43,314 bases of DNA from positions 1 through 43,314 of the forward strand of contig JANXXP010000146.1 in the NCBI GenBank assembly GCA_025350595.1, given 5' to 3'. The notes below the pieces were generated by a model. The model did not search any database and had not been told where the DNA came from. It saw nothing but the letters and a program-made list of their open reading frames with translations. This document shows positions 1-8,818 of this stretch, in pieces. Every line of letters begins with the position of its first letter. Positions within the stretch are counted from its first letter, which is position 1. Position numbers and translations under genes: made by a program. The stretch comes from Bacteroidota bacterium. Lineage in GTDB: Bacteria; Bacteroidota; Bacteroidia; Bacteroidales; VadinHA17.

Positions 1-741
1 AGTATTGAATATGCCAGCAGAATTCAGAGGGCAATGCTTCCTGAAAACCTTCATTTTAAGAATTTCTTTGCTGATCACTTTATAATCTTCAAACCAAGAG
101 ACATTGTGAGTGGCGATTTTTACTGGATTGGAGAAGATGAAAAACATATTTTCTTTACCGTAGCTGATTGTACCGGTCATGGTGTACCCGGAGCTTTTAT
201 GAGTGCTCTCGGAATCTCAACTTTAAATGAGATAATCACGAATAATGTTGATCTTAAGGCAAATACTGTATTAAGTCTTTTGCGTGAGAAAATTAAAAAA
301 TCACTTCATCAGACAGGAAAAGAGGGTGAAGCAGCTGATGGGATGGATATTGCATTCTGTATTCTTCATAAAACCAAAAAGACCCTGGAGTTTTCTGGAG
401 CTTATAATCCGCTTTTTATTTTTCAGGGTGAAGAACTAAAAGAGTATAAAGCCGACAGGATGCCAATCGGGATTTATTATGGAGAAGAAGATACCTTCAC
501 AAATTATGAGGTTAATGTAAAGAAGGGTGACACAATTTACATTTTTTCAGATGGATTTGCTGATCAGTTTGGAGGTCCTGACGGAGTTAAATATAAGATA
601 GCTAATATGAAAAAGCTACTATCGGGGATTTATTACAAACCAATGGCTGAACAACGCAAAATTATGGAACTCGAGTTTGACAAGTGGAAAGGTTCTGCAG
701 ATCAGGTTGACGACATTACGGTAATAGGTTTAAAAATTTAA
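1..741 (+). CDS. SpoIIE/PP2C-family serine phosphatase, C-terminal part (5' truncated)
   Basis: The frame is open from base 1, so the gene begins outside the window; the first ATG at 34 is internal. The first visible residues (SIEYASRIQRAMLP) are the usual lead-in to the SpoIIE catalytic domain. Metal-binding landmarks follow: GDFYW, the VADCTGHGVPGAFMS block, FSDGFADQFGG and the terminal DQVDDITVIGLKI. The domain would dephosphorylate a serine or threonine on a partner protein, often an anti-sigma antagonist. In Bacteroidota such domains usually end large membrane or TPR/sensor proteins, but the sensor part is not visible here. A beta-CASP nuclease gene follows on the same strand after about 85 bases, with no sign of functional linkage. 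The family call is secure; the signal it answers to is unknown. Confidence 0.9.
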   Translation, partial: SIEYASRIQRAMLPENLHFKNFFADHFIIFKPRDIVSGDFYWIGEDEKHIFFTVADCTGHGVPGAFMSALGISTLNEIITNNVDLKANTVLSLLREKIKKSLHQTGKEGEAADGMDIAFCILHKTKKTLEFSGAYNPLFIFQGEELKEYKADRMPIGIYYGEEDTFTNYEVNVKKGDTIYIFSDGFADQFGGPDGVKYKIANMKKLLSGIYYKPMAEQRKIMELEFDKWKGSADQVDDITVIGLKI

Positions 742-827
742 TATCTCACTTTTGTCTTTTGTCTTAATTTATATGGCATCTGCCACCATTGAAGAAACAA
801 TCAATACACACTAATATATAGACTAAC

Positions 828-2228
828 ATGAAAATAAAATTTATTGGAGCCGCAAGAGAGGTCACGGGAAGTAAACATCTCATTACGACTGATTCAGGTA
901 AAAAATTACTTCTCGATTGTGGTATGTTTCAGGGAAAAGGTCTTGAAACAGATGGTATGAACAGGGATCTTATGTTTGACCCTTCAAAAATTGATCATAT
1001 AATACTCACACATGCTCATATTGATCACGCAGGATTAATTCCATACGCCTACAAGCTTGGCTTCAGGGGATCAGTTATTTGTACCAGTGGAACCCGTGAT
1101 CTCTGCTCAATAATGCTTACCGATTCTGCATTTATTCAGGAGCATGATACTTATACTTTCAATAAACGGCGGGCAAAAAAGGGATTACCGCTTGTTGAAC
1201 CTCTCTACACCCAGGCAGATGCAACTGAGTGTTTGAAACTTTTTATTGGAGTCCCGCTTGATATGAAATTCAGAATTGACGAGAATATAAAAGTAAAATT
1301 CACTGGCACCGGACACATGCTTGGGAGTGCAGTAGCTAATCTTCAGATAAATGAAGGTGGTAAATTTAAAAGAATTTCTTACACTGGCGATATCGGGAGG
1401 CCGGTCGACCCTATCCTTGCCCCACCACAACATTTTCCACAGGCCGATATAATTATTACGGAATCTACCTATGGCGACAGACTTCATCACGATATAGGGA
1501 AGGCTGAAGAAGAACTCCTTAAGGTAGTTATTGATACTTGTGTGACCAAAGGAGGAAAGCTTATTATCCCAGCCTTTAGTGTTGGACGTACCCAGGAAAT
1601 TGTTTTTGCCCTCAATAACTTCTTCAATGCCGGACGCTTACCAAAGATTGATATGTTTGTAGACAGTCCTTTGGCAGTCAATGCAACAACAGTCTTCAGA
1701 ATGCATCCCGAATGTTTCAACCAGAATTTTGCTGATGTACTCGCAAAGGATTCTGATCCATTTGGTTTTGATAACCTGTTTTATATCACAAAGGTTGAAG
1801 ATTCGAAGCGTCTTAATGATCATAAAAAACCATGTGTAATTATTTCAGCATCAGGTATGATGGAAGCTGGAAGAGTAAAACACCACCTGGCCAATAATAT
1901 TTCGGATCCACGTAATACCATTCTTATTGTTGGTTATTGTGCACCAACGACCCTGGGAGCAAAAATTGGAAGAGGTGACAAAGAGGTTTCAATCCATGGA
2001 ATGGTATATAAGGTAAAAGCTGAAGTGAAGAAAATTGAATCATTCAGCGGCCATGGTGACTACCAGGAGATGATCAACTTCCTAAGCTGCCAGGATAAGA
2101 GTTTAGTTAGTAAGATGTTTATTGTTCACGGAGAGTATGAAACGCAGAAAAAATATGTTGTTTCCCTGACTGGTGACGGGTTTAAAAACATTGAAATACC
2201 GGCCAAAGGCCAGGAATTTGATTTGTAG
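828..2228 (+). CDS. Metallo-beta-lactamase / beta-CASP family RNase-like hydrolase
   Basis: A 466-residue cytosolic protein of the CPSF-73/Ysh1-like beta-CASP family, whose members cleave RNA with a two-zinc centre. The zinc motif HAHIDH lies near residues 62-67, GTGHMLGSA supplies a further ligand, and SYTGDIG follows. The beta-CASP inserts are visible as ESTYGD, PAFSVGRTQE, SASGMMEAGRVKHHL and FSGHGDYQE, with a late IVHGE. Length and motif order match complete bacterial members often annotated as MBL-fold RNA-specific exonucleases. The ATG start gives the canonical MKIKFIGAAREVTGS beginning, where GAAREVTGS is typical. It stands alone and ends at a strong hairpin shared with the convergent gene. 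RNA cleavage is inferred from the family only. Confidence 0.92.
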   Translation: MKIKFIGAAREVTGSKHLITTDSGKKLLLDCGMFQGKGLETDGMNRDLMFDPSKIDHIILTHAHIDHAGLIPYAYKLGFRGSVICTSGTRDLCSIMLTDSAFIQEHDTYTFNKRRAKKGLPLVEPLYTQADATECLKLFIGVPLDMKFRIDENIKVKFTGTGHMLGSAVANLQINEGGKFKRISYTGDIGRPVDPILAPPQHFPQADIIITESTYGDRLHHDIGKAEEELLKVVIDTCVTKGGKLIIPAFSVGRTQEIVFALNNFFNAGRLPKIDMFVDSPLAVNATTVFRMHPECFNQNFADVLAKDSDPFGFDNLFYITKVEDSKRLNDHKKPCVIISASGMMEAGRVKHHLANNISDPRNTILIVGYCAPTTLGAKIGRGDKEVSIHGMVYKVKAEVKKIESFSGHGDYQEMINFLSCQDKSLVSKMFIVHGEYETQKKYVVSLTGDGFKNIEIPAKGQEFDL

Positions 2229-2259
2229 GGAATTGCCACAGAAAGGAAATGGTTAAATA

Positions 2260-2285
2260 TAGGGAATGGTAGCGACCATTCCCTA
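2260..2285. terminator. Bidirectional hairpin terminator between convergent genes
   Basis: The arms 2260-2270 and 2275-2285 are perfectly complementary (11 bp) around the 4-base loop AGCG. The hairpin sits in the 54-base gap between two convergent genes and overlaps the stop codon of the leftward peptidase gene. No long T tract follows, so intrinsic termination is likely but not certain. Confidence 0.6.
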
Positions 2286-2990
2286 CTGTATATATTGCCT
2301 TAGATTTTTTCTGACTGATTTCCATTCCGGAAATGATTCAGATAATAGTTCATAAAATCCAGTACCATGATTATGGTGCTTTAGGTGGCACAATTCATGA
2401 ATAATTACATATTCAATGTATTGGTCAGGGAGTTTGATAAGCTCTGTGCTGAGTGTAATTAAACCTTTATTTGAACAGCTTCCCCACCGGCGTTTCATTG
2501 ACCTGATAATCAATCCTGTTGGTTTAAATGACTGATTTTCATGTTTAATCACGGCAGCTTGCATAAGCTCGGGAAAGATTCTTGCTGCTTCCGCCTTATA
2601 GCCTTTATAGAGAAGTCTTTTTACAGCTTTTTCATCATTTTCTTTTTCCAGACCCATATGGATGGTGCTGTCAAGAAACAGGACAAAGCTCTTTTGTGTT
2701 TTTTCAATCCTTAGAACAGATTCGTTGCCACGAAATAAGTGACTCTCACCATTGATATAGGACCTTGAAATCTTTCCGTTTCCTCTGTTTCTGTAGTTAT
2801 CCCTGTGCTTAATTATCCATGCTGCCTTCTCCTGTACAATTCTGTTTATTGTTTTCTCAGATGTGCGGTATGGTACCCTTACAACAACAGAAGAGTCGGG
2901 AAGTACACTAATCCCAAGAGTCCTTCTTCTCGAAAAAACAACTTTGAATTCTATATCCTGAAAATCAAGAGTGCCTTGTTTATAAATCAT
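2283..2990 (-). CDS. YgjP-like zinc metallopeptidase (DUF45, M48-type HExxH)
   Basis: A 235-residue protein of the YgjP/DUF45 family. The C-terminal domain carries IIHELCHLKHHNHG, a HELCH zinc motif with a third ligand region downstream and the family ending GFYELLSESFPEWK. The N-terminal half has the usual SRRRTLGISV strand and the helix TINRIVQEKAAWI. Upstream of the zinc site is RRWGSCSNKGLITLS, which is diagnostic of the family. It has no signal peptide and is probably cytosolic. Its substrate is unknown; some relatives are encoded beside restriction systems, but there is none here. It ends inside the hairpin shared with the convergent nuclease gene. The start at MIYKQGTLDFQDIEF gives the normal family length. 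Confidence 0.9.
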   Translation of the reverse strand: MIYKQGTLDFQDIEFKVVFSRRRTLGISVLPDSSVVVRVPYRTSEKTINRIVQEKAAWIIKHRDNYRNRGNGKISRSYINGESHLFRGNESVLRIEKTQKSFVLFLDSTIHMGLEKENDEKAVKRLLYKGYKAEAARIFPELMQAAVIKHENQSFKPTGLIIRSMKRRWGSCSNKGLITLSTELIKLPDQYIEYVIIHELCHLKHHNHGTGFYELLSESFPEWKSVRKNLRQYIQ

Positions 2991-3006
2991 TAAAATGTCT
3001 TCCCTG

Positions 3007-5490
3007 TTAATTTATTTCTGAAAATGAATGAAAACTGTATTTCCTGTTTTCACAGTATCTTAATATTGAGTCGAGGCGAAGATAAAACTTATCTTTTCTT
3101 CTCGGGTCTGTCCCTGGATGAATAAGTAAAATATATCCGTTCAATCCCTTGTTTTCTTCAAATGACACTAGATTTTTCATAAGAGAATCGCTCGAAAAAT
3201 ATGTCCTCCCTTTATCGGGAAATGTCCAGTCCTGATTTACAATAGTACCAGAAGAAATGTTAACAATCTTAAGTCCGATCTGCTTTGCCCATGCAGCAAC
3301 AGTGTCATTATACCATTCATACGGAGGTAAAAAGACTGAGGCTTCCTTTTTTGATATTCCCAGTTTATTTAATGCCTTGTAATTTTCCTTTACATCTTTC
3401 AAAAACTCAATTTTTGTAACAAGCAAAGAATCTCTTTTTTCCCAGGAACAATATAATAGGTGCTTATCTGAATGTGGACCAATATAATGGAACCCGGTCT
3501 TAATACTGTCAATTATTCCTTGAAATTCCGGTGTTCTGCAAAAATCACCTGTTAAAAAGAATGATGCTTTGATATTATGACTTTTTAGAGTTTTCAAAAT
3601 ATGATCAAATCCGTCTGCAAAATCATGAGCAGTGAAACATAGCCAGATCTCTTTCTTTGTTGTATCCATTCTGGAAATAGCCCCTCTGACCATTGAAATG
3701 TTTGGGTTATTATTAATTTTTTCATTTTCGGATTGTAATGCAGAAAGGTAGTATTCCAGAGAAGCTGTTCCATCCATTGTACATTCATTTGTCGAATAGT
3801 CGGCATAATCATCATGGTAAACTGCCATTTTTGTTTGAAACTGGGCATACTCATCCATTTTTGTGAGGGAAACATACTTCAGTGAATTGAAGATAGTTGG
3901 ATATACTGGTCCGTCAACAAGTCCTCCAGGAACCTGAGCTCCCTTTACTACAAAGGAAGAATGTGAATTAATCGGGTAATCACCATTTTGAGGAAGCCCC
4001 ACTATCATACTTGTTCCCCAGGGATTACAACCGAAAAGCCAGTCGCGGTGAGCTGCCTCAAGCTCTGCAAATGATGTATCATTGGTTATCTTGTTATAGA
4101 GATGAGCTTGGGTAAGAATTACTGCAACAAGGTTATTTGAGCACCAGATGAAGGGAACTCCGATATGAAAAGGGTTTTTCATTCCTTTTTGTTTTGTGAG
4201 TTCCAGTCCTTTCTTCATAAAGCCGGCAAATTCCGTCTCATTCGAAAATTTCTGTTCCCTGGCAACTGCAGGGTGTCCCATATTAACAAACGGATACCAC
4301 TGATAATGACGTGCCGTATCGCTTCCAATCCATGGTGTGACCTGTTCCTTACGGCCAAAATCAATCGCAAAGCCAAGATATTTTGAGTCACCTGTCTGAT
4401 TGTACAGCTCAATTGCTGCAAGCTCCATATCATCAGTCCAGTTATCTTCCTCATAAAAATAGGGGGCTGTACCAGGAGCGGTCTGACATACTCCGGGATA
4501 TTTCAGTCCAAGATTGAATGCGTCGGCAGCTTTATTAATAAGTACCTGGGAGAACTCCGGATTGATCTTTTTAAATACTTCTGAGCCTTTTGCAAATGCT
4601 GATGCGAATTTTCCTGCTGTTGAAGCAATCCCTGTCGTCCTGTTCTTGTACTTAAAGAGTCCTTGTGGTTCTCCTGAGCAGAAGTAGACAGGACGCTCAC
4701 GACCTTTTCCGTATTTTGCCGTGTCATTATTTGGAAATCTGAAACCTATATGATCGCGATCGTCGGCAATCTGGTTGTACATTTCATTAGGTCGGGGATT
4801 CATTTTAATCAACCAGTCTAGACCCCATTTACTCTCATTCAGAACATCTGGAAGTCCATCAGATCCGGGTAATCCGTTAGCAAGGTAGTTGTCGGTAAAA
4901 GAGCCTGGATTTTCAGAATAGGCGAAAAGCATCTGGTAAGTTGCATTGGCGGAGGTTGCAACATATTGAAGATAATCGGCAGCATCGTGCCATCCTCCGG
5001 CTACATTAATGTGGGCTGAATCGTCTTTTTTTCCATACATTACATATCCATCTTGCGTATGACAGGAATCTTTCAGATATGGGTTAAAGCCACTTCTCTG
5101 TTGCCTCATATAATTTAACAGAAAATCAGCTGTTCCGTTATAAATATCATCTGCAATCCTGAAATCGGTAGATACTGCACTCCCTGCAACAATTCTGTAT
5201 GTACCTGTTTTCTTAAGTTTTGTGAAGGTTAGACGGTAACAACTTTTGAAAGGATCCAGAGAAACAGTTTTTTCGATATTTCCGGAGATCATTGAAACAT
5301 CACCTGTATTTACATCAATTACTTTAAATGACTTAAGGGTCAGATTTTTTTTACCAAGAAAAACTGCAACTTTTATATCGTTGTTCCTGTATCCAAGTTG
5401 GTTAATCCTTATCCATGCATTTTTTCCCTTACATGAGAAAGAAAGGAGGACTAAGCATGTGATTGTTAATAATATAAACGATTTTTTCAT
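3007..5490 (-). CDS. GH9 glycoside hydrolase fused to a CE4/NodB-like polysaccharide deacetylase domain
   Basis: An 827-residue exported protein. Residues 1-20 form a signal peptide ending in Cys20, a plausible but loose lipoprotein site. An N-terminal cellulase Ig-like domain (about 25-110) begins WIRINQLGY. The GH9 catalytic domain (about 115-590) has GGWHDAADY with Asp169 and Asp172 in the expected nucleophile/base positions, GCNPWGTSM, and a late NECTMDGTA with the likely acid Glu. After residue ~610 comes a NodB-like deacetylase fold: a divergent first motif (FTAHDFADGF), the zinc motif HSDKH, PPYEWYN and HPG. GH9 members cleave beta-1,4-glucans or exo-beta-glucosaminide bonds; CE4 domains remove N- or O-acetyl groups. 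A fused chain suggests an acetylated amino-sugar or hemicellulose substrate, but the sequence does not settle which. It stands alone, with no SusC/SusD pair nearby. Confidence 0.88.
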   Translation of the reverse strand: MKKSFILLTITCLVLLSFSCKGKNAWIRINQLGYRNNDIKVAVFLGKKNLTLKSFKVIDVNTGDVSMISGNIEKTVSLDPFKSCYRLTFTKLKKTGTYRIVAGSAVSTDFRIADDIYNGTADFLLNYMRQQRSGFNPYLKDSCHTQDGYVMYGKKDDSAHINVAGGWHDAADYLQYVATSANATYQMLFAYSENPGSFTDNYLANGLPGSDGLPDVLNESKWGLDWLIKMNPRPNEMYNQIADDRDHIGFRFPNNDTAKYGKGRERPVYFCSGEPQGLFKYKNRTTGIASTAGKFASAFAKGSEVFKKINPEFSQVLINKAADAFNLGLKYPGVCQTAPGTAPYFYEEDNWTDDMELAAIELYNQTGDSKYLGFAIDFGRKEQVTPWIGSDTARHYQWYPFVNMGHPAVAREQKFSNETEFAGFMKKGLELTKQKGMKNPFHIGVPFIWCSNNLVAVILTQAHLYNKITNDTSFAELEAAHRDWLFGCNPWGTSMIVGLPQNGDYPINSHSSFVVKGAQVPGGLVDGPVYPTIFNSLKYVSLTKMDEYAQFQTKMAVYHDDYADYSTNECTMDGTASLEYYLSALQSENEKINNNPNISMVRGAISRMDTTKKEIWLCFTAHDFADGFDHILKTLKSHNIKASFFLTGDFCRTPEFQGIIDSIKTGFHYIGPHSDKHLLYCSWEKRDSLLVTKIEFLKDVKENYKALNKLGISKKEASVFLPPYEWYNDTVAAWAKQIGLKIVNISSGTIVNQDWTFPDKGRTYFSSDSLMKNLVSFEENKGLNGYILLIHPGTDPRRKDKFYLRLDSILRYCENRKYSFHSFSEIN

Positions 5491-5675
5491 ACTTTACGTG
5501 GAGTATCTATTGTGTTGCAATTTAATAAAAACAGACCATATATAGAAAGCTCATATTGCCCCTAAATCCCATAAACGTCAACAATATTATTTATCTTCGG
5601 ACAGAGTTTAATTTTGCAATCCGTTTAGTAATGTTGATCCTACATAAAAAATATGAGAGTCTTGTATTTTTATTT

Positions 5676-5683
5676 TATATTTG
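5676..5683 (+). promoter_or_regulatory. Candidate Bacteroidota -7 box (TATATTTG) upstream of the carbonic anhydrase gene
   Basis: This octamer matches TAnnTTTG, the -7 element used by the Bacteroidota primary sigma factor, and lies about 40 bases before the start codon at 5724. No good -33 TTTG was seen at the usual spacing, so the support is weak. The rest of the divergent gap (5491-5723) is AT-rich. A fragment around 5613-5629 resembles part of the short hairpin at 38214-38230. Confidence 0.35.
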
Positions 5684-5723
5684 AAGATACTCAGTATAAA
5701 CCAGCTAATCTAATCTGATAGGG

Positions 5724-6395
5724 ATGAAGATTCAGGAAATAATAAGCCAGATAGTAGAAGGGAACAATCAGTTTACAAAAGCTCATCATCAGGAGTATTT
5801 TGATAGTTTTAAATCAGAACAGCGCCCATATATAACTCTGGTAACCTGTTCCGATTCGAGGGTTCCACTTAATGCACTAATGATGGATACTTCAAATAAA
5901 GTCTTTTCGATTCAGAATATTGGTAATCAGATTTTATCGACTGAGGGCTCCGTAGATTACGGAATATTTCATTTAAAGACACCTTTGTTAATGTTTATGG
6001 GTCATTCCGATTGTGGTGCTATAAAAGCATATTTAAAGGGCTTCGAAACTGAAACCTATGGGATTAAGCATGAGCTTGATTTTTTACGACCAACAATCGC
6101 TGAGCATATTAGTAACCTGGAATTTGAGAAACTTCATGCCCATATCATTGAGAAAAACCTGGACTATCAGGTAAATATTGCATGCAAAAAATACAAAGAC
6201 CTAATACATTCAGGTGAGCTTACTGTAATTGCAGGGTTCTACGATTTCAGAGGAGAATTTGGCAAAGGAGCTGGTACCATAATCGTTGTTAATGTCAATC
6301 GGCATAAAGAAATTGGAGTAATGCACAATATGAATGTTTTTGAAAACCTGACTTTAAAGCAAAAAGAACTGCATATAGGGAGACTTCCGGAATAG
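5724..6395 (+). CDS. Beta-class carbonic anhydrase
   Basis: A 223-residue cytosolic protein with beta-carbonic anhydrase signatures: the first zinc cysteine with its Asp-Arg dyad in CSDSRVP, QNIGNQI, and the His/Cys pair in GHSDCGAIKAY. It interconverts CO2 and bicarbonate. In a fermenter this would serve carboxylations and pH balance. Downstream, the chain ends in GTIIVVNVNRHKEIG and a short tail. The gene is monocistronic, divergent from the GH9 gene and convergent with the phosphoesterase gene only 19 bases away. The class call is strong; activity is inferred from retained ligands. Confidence 0.92.
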   Translation: MKIQEIISQIVEGNNQFTKAHHQEYFDSFKSEQRPYITLVTCSDSRVPLNALMMDTSNKVFSIQNIGNQILSTEGSVDYGIFHLKTPLLMFMGHSDCGAIKAYLKGFETETYGIKHELDFLRPTIAEHISNLEFEKLHAHIIEKNLDYQVNIACKKYKDLIHSGELTVIAGFYDFRGEFGKGAGTIIVVNVNRHKEIGVMHNMNVFENLTLKQKELHIGRLPE

Positions 6396-6414
6396 GGGTT
6401 GCCAAAATCTGGAT

Positions 6415-7596
6415 TTATTCCCCTTTAATTGTAATAAGAGTTATTTCAGGCGGCATCCATATCCTGAATGGAATTGCCAGAACTCCAAGTCCACGGTTGA
6501 CATACTGGTACTGTTCTCCCTTTTTCCAAAGCCCGTTCCAATGAGGATAGAAATATTTTGAAGGGCTCCATTTGAAAGTTTTTGTAAGTATTCCCATTTG
6601 CATGCCATGTGTGTGTCCCGACAAGGTAAGATTTATGTCAGTTTTTCCGGTCACATCTTCTTCCCACTGATTAGGATCGTGGCTCAGAAGTATTTTAAGA
6701 TCAACAGAATCAAGTCCGGATATTGCATTGGTCAGATTACCGTGAGTAATATCCGGATGGCGTCCCATTGTGATTATACCTATCAGTCCTATTCTTGCAC
6801 TTCCAATTTTTACTATAGTGTTCTCATCATTCAGAACTTTGTATCCTGAAGCTTTTATAAGTTGGTTCATTAATAGTACATTATTCGCCCTGTCTGCCTG
6901 TGTGAAATCTGGTTGGTAAGTACCAAAATCGTGGTTTCCCATTACCGCAAAATTGCCATACTTACTTTTTGCAACTGACAATATTGTATCATTTCCTGCA
7001 AATTCCCTCCACCCATAACTTACGAAATCACCTGTATTAAGAATAAGGTCGGGTTTATAAGTATTCACCCTCTCCATGACATCAAGCAATACTTTTTTAT
7101 GATGATAAAATCCGGTGAGATGCAGATCTGAAATCTGAACTATTTTTAGCCCATCGAGATCTTTATTGAGCCCCTTGATCTTGATTGTAACTTCTTCAGT
7201 TTTAAAATTAAATCGGCCATGAAGGGTACTTGTTGCTATTATTGAAAAAATCAATACTGAAAAAGCGAGTCCGGTATTTGTTACCCAATTTATATGACCA
7301 CCGGAATTTCTTCTTAGCAATTTGCCATTAAAATGGAAAATAATCAAAATAATTCTTGGCGCGACAACTCCGCAGATCATCCCGGTCATGTTCAGCATGA
7401 GCCAAATGTGTTGAGGATTATCGAAAAAGCTGTTATAAAGAGCTAGTTCAAAGAAAAGCACCCAGAGCCAAAGGCTGAGGAGAGCATGAATAACGATTGA
7501 AATATAATATAGCGGTTTTGATTTGCCGAAAAGATGTTGACGCAGAACCAAAGGTGTAAGGATCTCAGCAAAGATCAGAACTAGAAATAATATCAT
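6415..7596 (-). CDS. Membrane-anchored metallophosphoesterase (YkuE/YaeI-like)
   Basis: A 393-residue protein. Hydrophobic segments in about the first 130 residues look like four membrane spans, starting MILFLVLIFAEILTPLVL. The calcineurin-like domain follows with the ordered metal motifs QISDLHLTG, NTGDFVSYG, GNHDFG, LLSHDPNQW and LSGHTHGMQMG. This layout is typical of the YkuE/YaeI group, some of which act on lipid-linked nucleotides such as UDP-diacylglucosamine; most are unassigned. The catalytic domain's side of the membrane cannot be decided from sequence alone. All metal ligands are present, so a hydrolase is likely, substrate unknown. The gene stands alone. Confidence 0.88.
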   Translation of the reverse strand: MILFLVLIFAEILTPLVLRQHLFGKSKPLYYISIVIHALLSLWLWVLFFELALYNSFFDNPQHIWLMLNMTGMICGVVAPRIILIIFHFNGKLLRRNSGGHINWVTNTGLAFSVLIFSIIATSTLHGRFNFKTEEVTIKIKGLNKDLDGLKIVQISDLHLTGFYHHKKVLLDVMERVNTYKPDLILNTGDFVSYGWREFAGNDTILSVAKSKYGNFAVMGNHDFGTYQPDFTQADRANNVLLMNQLIKASGYKVLNDENTIVKIGSARIGLIGIITMGRHPDITHGNLTNAISGLDSVDLKILLSHDPNQWEEDVTGKTDINLTLSGHTHGMQMGILTKTFKWSPSKYFYPHWNGLWKKGEQYQYVNRGLGVLAIPFRIWMPPEITLITIKGE

Positions 7597-7743
7597 TTAA
7601 AATAGTTTAGAGTGTAAAAGTACTCAATTATTATTTATCATGTTTATTCATTAATTTTTAGAATTCTTCATAGCTCTCATCAAGTTTTATATTTTAGTAG
7701 AGTGGATTTTTTAAGGTGCTGCAATTTTAAATCGAAAAGTTAA

Positions 7744-7902
7744 ATGGAAAAGAAATTATCAAAACCGAACCAGACAATTTTTGAACAGATCAAAAGGTTG
7801 GATCGACACAATAATGAATACTGGCCTGCCAGAGATTTAAGCAAGGTATTGGAATATTCGGAATACAGGCATTGCAAACCCGTAATTGCTAACAATAGTT
7901 GA
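7744..7902 (+). pseudogene. Truncated dinD-like remnant (52 codons)
   Basis: An open frame from ATG 7744 to TGA 7902 reads FEQIKRLDRHNNEYW, then PARDLSKVLEYSEYRH and KPVI. This is the N-terminal signature of DinD-type (Bro-N-like) proteins, which are normally about 270-300 residues long. Here the frame stops right after KPVIANNS and no C-terminal homology follows before the DUF1801 gene at 7966. It is therefore a decayed or truncated copy, or at best a micro-protein retaining part of the Bro-N fold. It lies in a 369-base stretch that otherwise holds nothing recognisable. Confidence 0.7.
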
Positions 7903-7965
7903 ACATAATTCACAGATTTGGGTTAAAGTAGTATTTTTGTTAGTGATACCAATATCCTTATTCCT

Positions 7966-8361
7966 ATGGCAGAATTGAAGACAAAAAAGACCGAACTCAG
8001 TGTCGATGCTTTCATAAAAACGGTAACTGACTTACAAAAGCAAAAAGATGCTTTTACGATTCTGGAGCTAATGGAAAAAGCCACAAAAGAAAAGGCAAAG
8101 ATGTGGGGATCATCCATTATTGGGTTTGGTGACCGGCATCTGATATACGAAAGCGGTCGAGAACTTGATTGGTTTATAATGGGATTTTCTCCACGCAAGC
8201 AAAATTTTGCATTATATATAACAGGAACAGTGGAGAAGCAGCAGGAACTTTTAAAAAAGCTGGGAAAACATAAAACTGGAAAGGGTTGTTTGTATATTAA
8301 TAAACTCGAAGAAGTTAATCTGGATGTTTTGAAGGAGATAATCAGCAGAGGGGTAATTTAA
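7966..8361 (+). CDS. DUF1801 (YdhG-like) small protein
   Basis: A 131-residue cytosolic protein with the DUF1801 fold: an N-terminal helix SVDAFIKTVTDLQKQKD, the core MWGSSIIGFGDRHLIY, FIMGFSPRKQNFALYITG and the C-terminal KTGKGCLYINKLEEVNLDVLKEII. The central WG.SIIGFG..HLIY and FSPRKQ..LYI blocks are family hallmarks. The molecular role of the family is not established. It sits between two broken genes (dinD and rhuM remnants) but is itself intact and of normal length. Confidence 0.85.
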   Translation: MAELKTKKTELSVDAFIKTVTDLQKQKDAFTILELMEKATKEKAKMWGSSIIGFGDRHLIYESGRELDWFIMGFSPRKQNFALYITGTVEKQQELLKKLGKHKTGKGCLYINKLEEVNLDVLKEIISRGVI

Positions 8362-8404
8362 AATCAGATATTTAATCATTCAATCATTATAAAGATAAGT
8401 TGAG

Positions 8405-8776
8405 ATGGCTAAAAAAACCGAATTAGCAAAAGAGGGGTTTAATGATATATTACTTTACACTACGGCAAACGGGAAGGTAAAAGTTGAGATTTTTTTGCAA
8501 AATGGAATAATATGGCTTACACAGCAAAAGATTGCTTATTTGTTTGTAGTTGATAATGGTCTCAATAGAATAGTAACTATGTATTTAGATTATGCCGAAA
8601 CACAAGCACAAAAAAAAGTGCCAATGTATATGAGGGATTGGGTTGCACGTCTTGATGCATTTCTTCAATTTAATGAGCATGAAATTTTGAAAGAGACGGG
8701 GAAAGTATCACATGAGATAGCTTTAGCTCTGGCTGAAAAAGAATTTAATAAATACAGCACTGTTCAAGACAGGTAA
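8405..8776 (+). pseudogene. RhuM-family gene with a large in-frame internal deletion
   Basis: The first ~53 residues match the start of RhuM proteins (ILLYTTANGKVKVEIFLQNG, IWLTQQKIAYLF). The chain then jumps directly to the family's C-terminal block LNRIVTMYLDYAETQA, MYMRDWVARLDAFLQFNE and KVSHEIALALAEKEFNKY. Complete RhuM proteins are about 330 residues, so roughly 200 central codons are missing with the frame preserved. After the TAA at 8774 the same frame continues with the expected RhuM tail (IESDFDK) up to 8818, directly before the NUDIX ATG. The stop is thus probably a later nonsense change. RhuM was named as a putative virulence protein; its function is unclear. Confidence 0.75.
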
Positions 8777-8818
8777 ATAGAAAGTGACTTTGATAAAATA
8801 CTGAAAAAAAAGAAAAAA

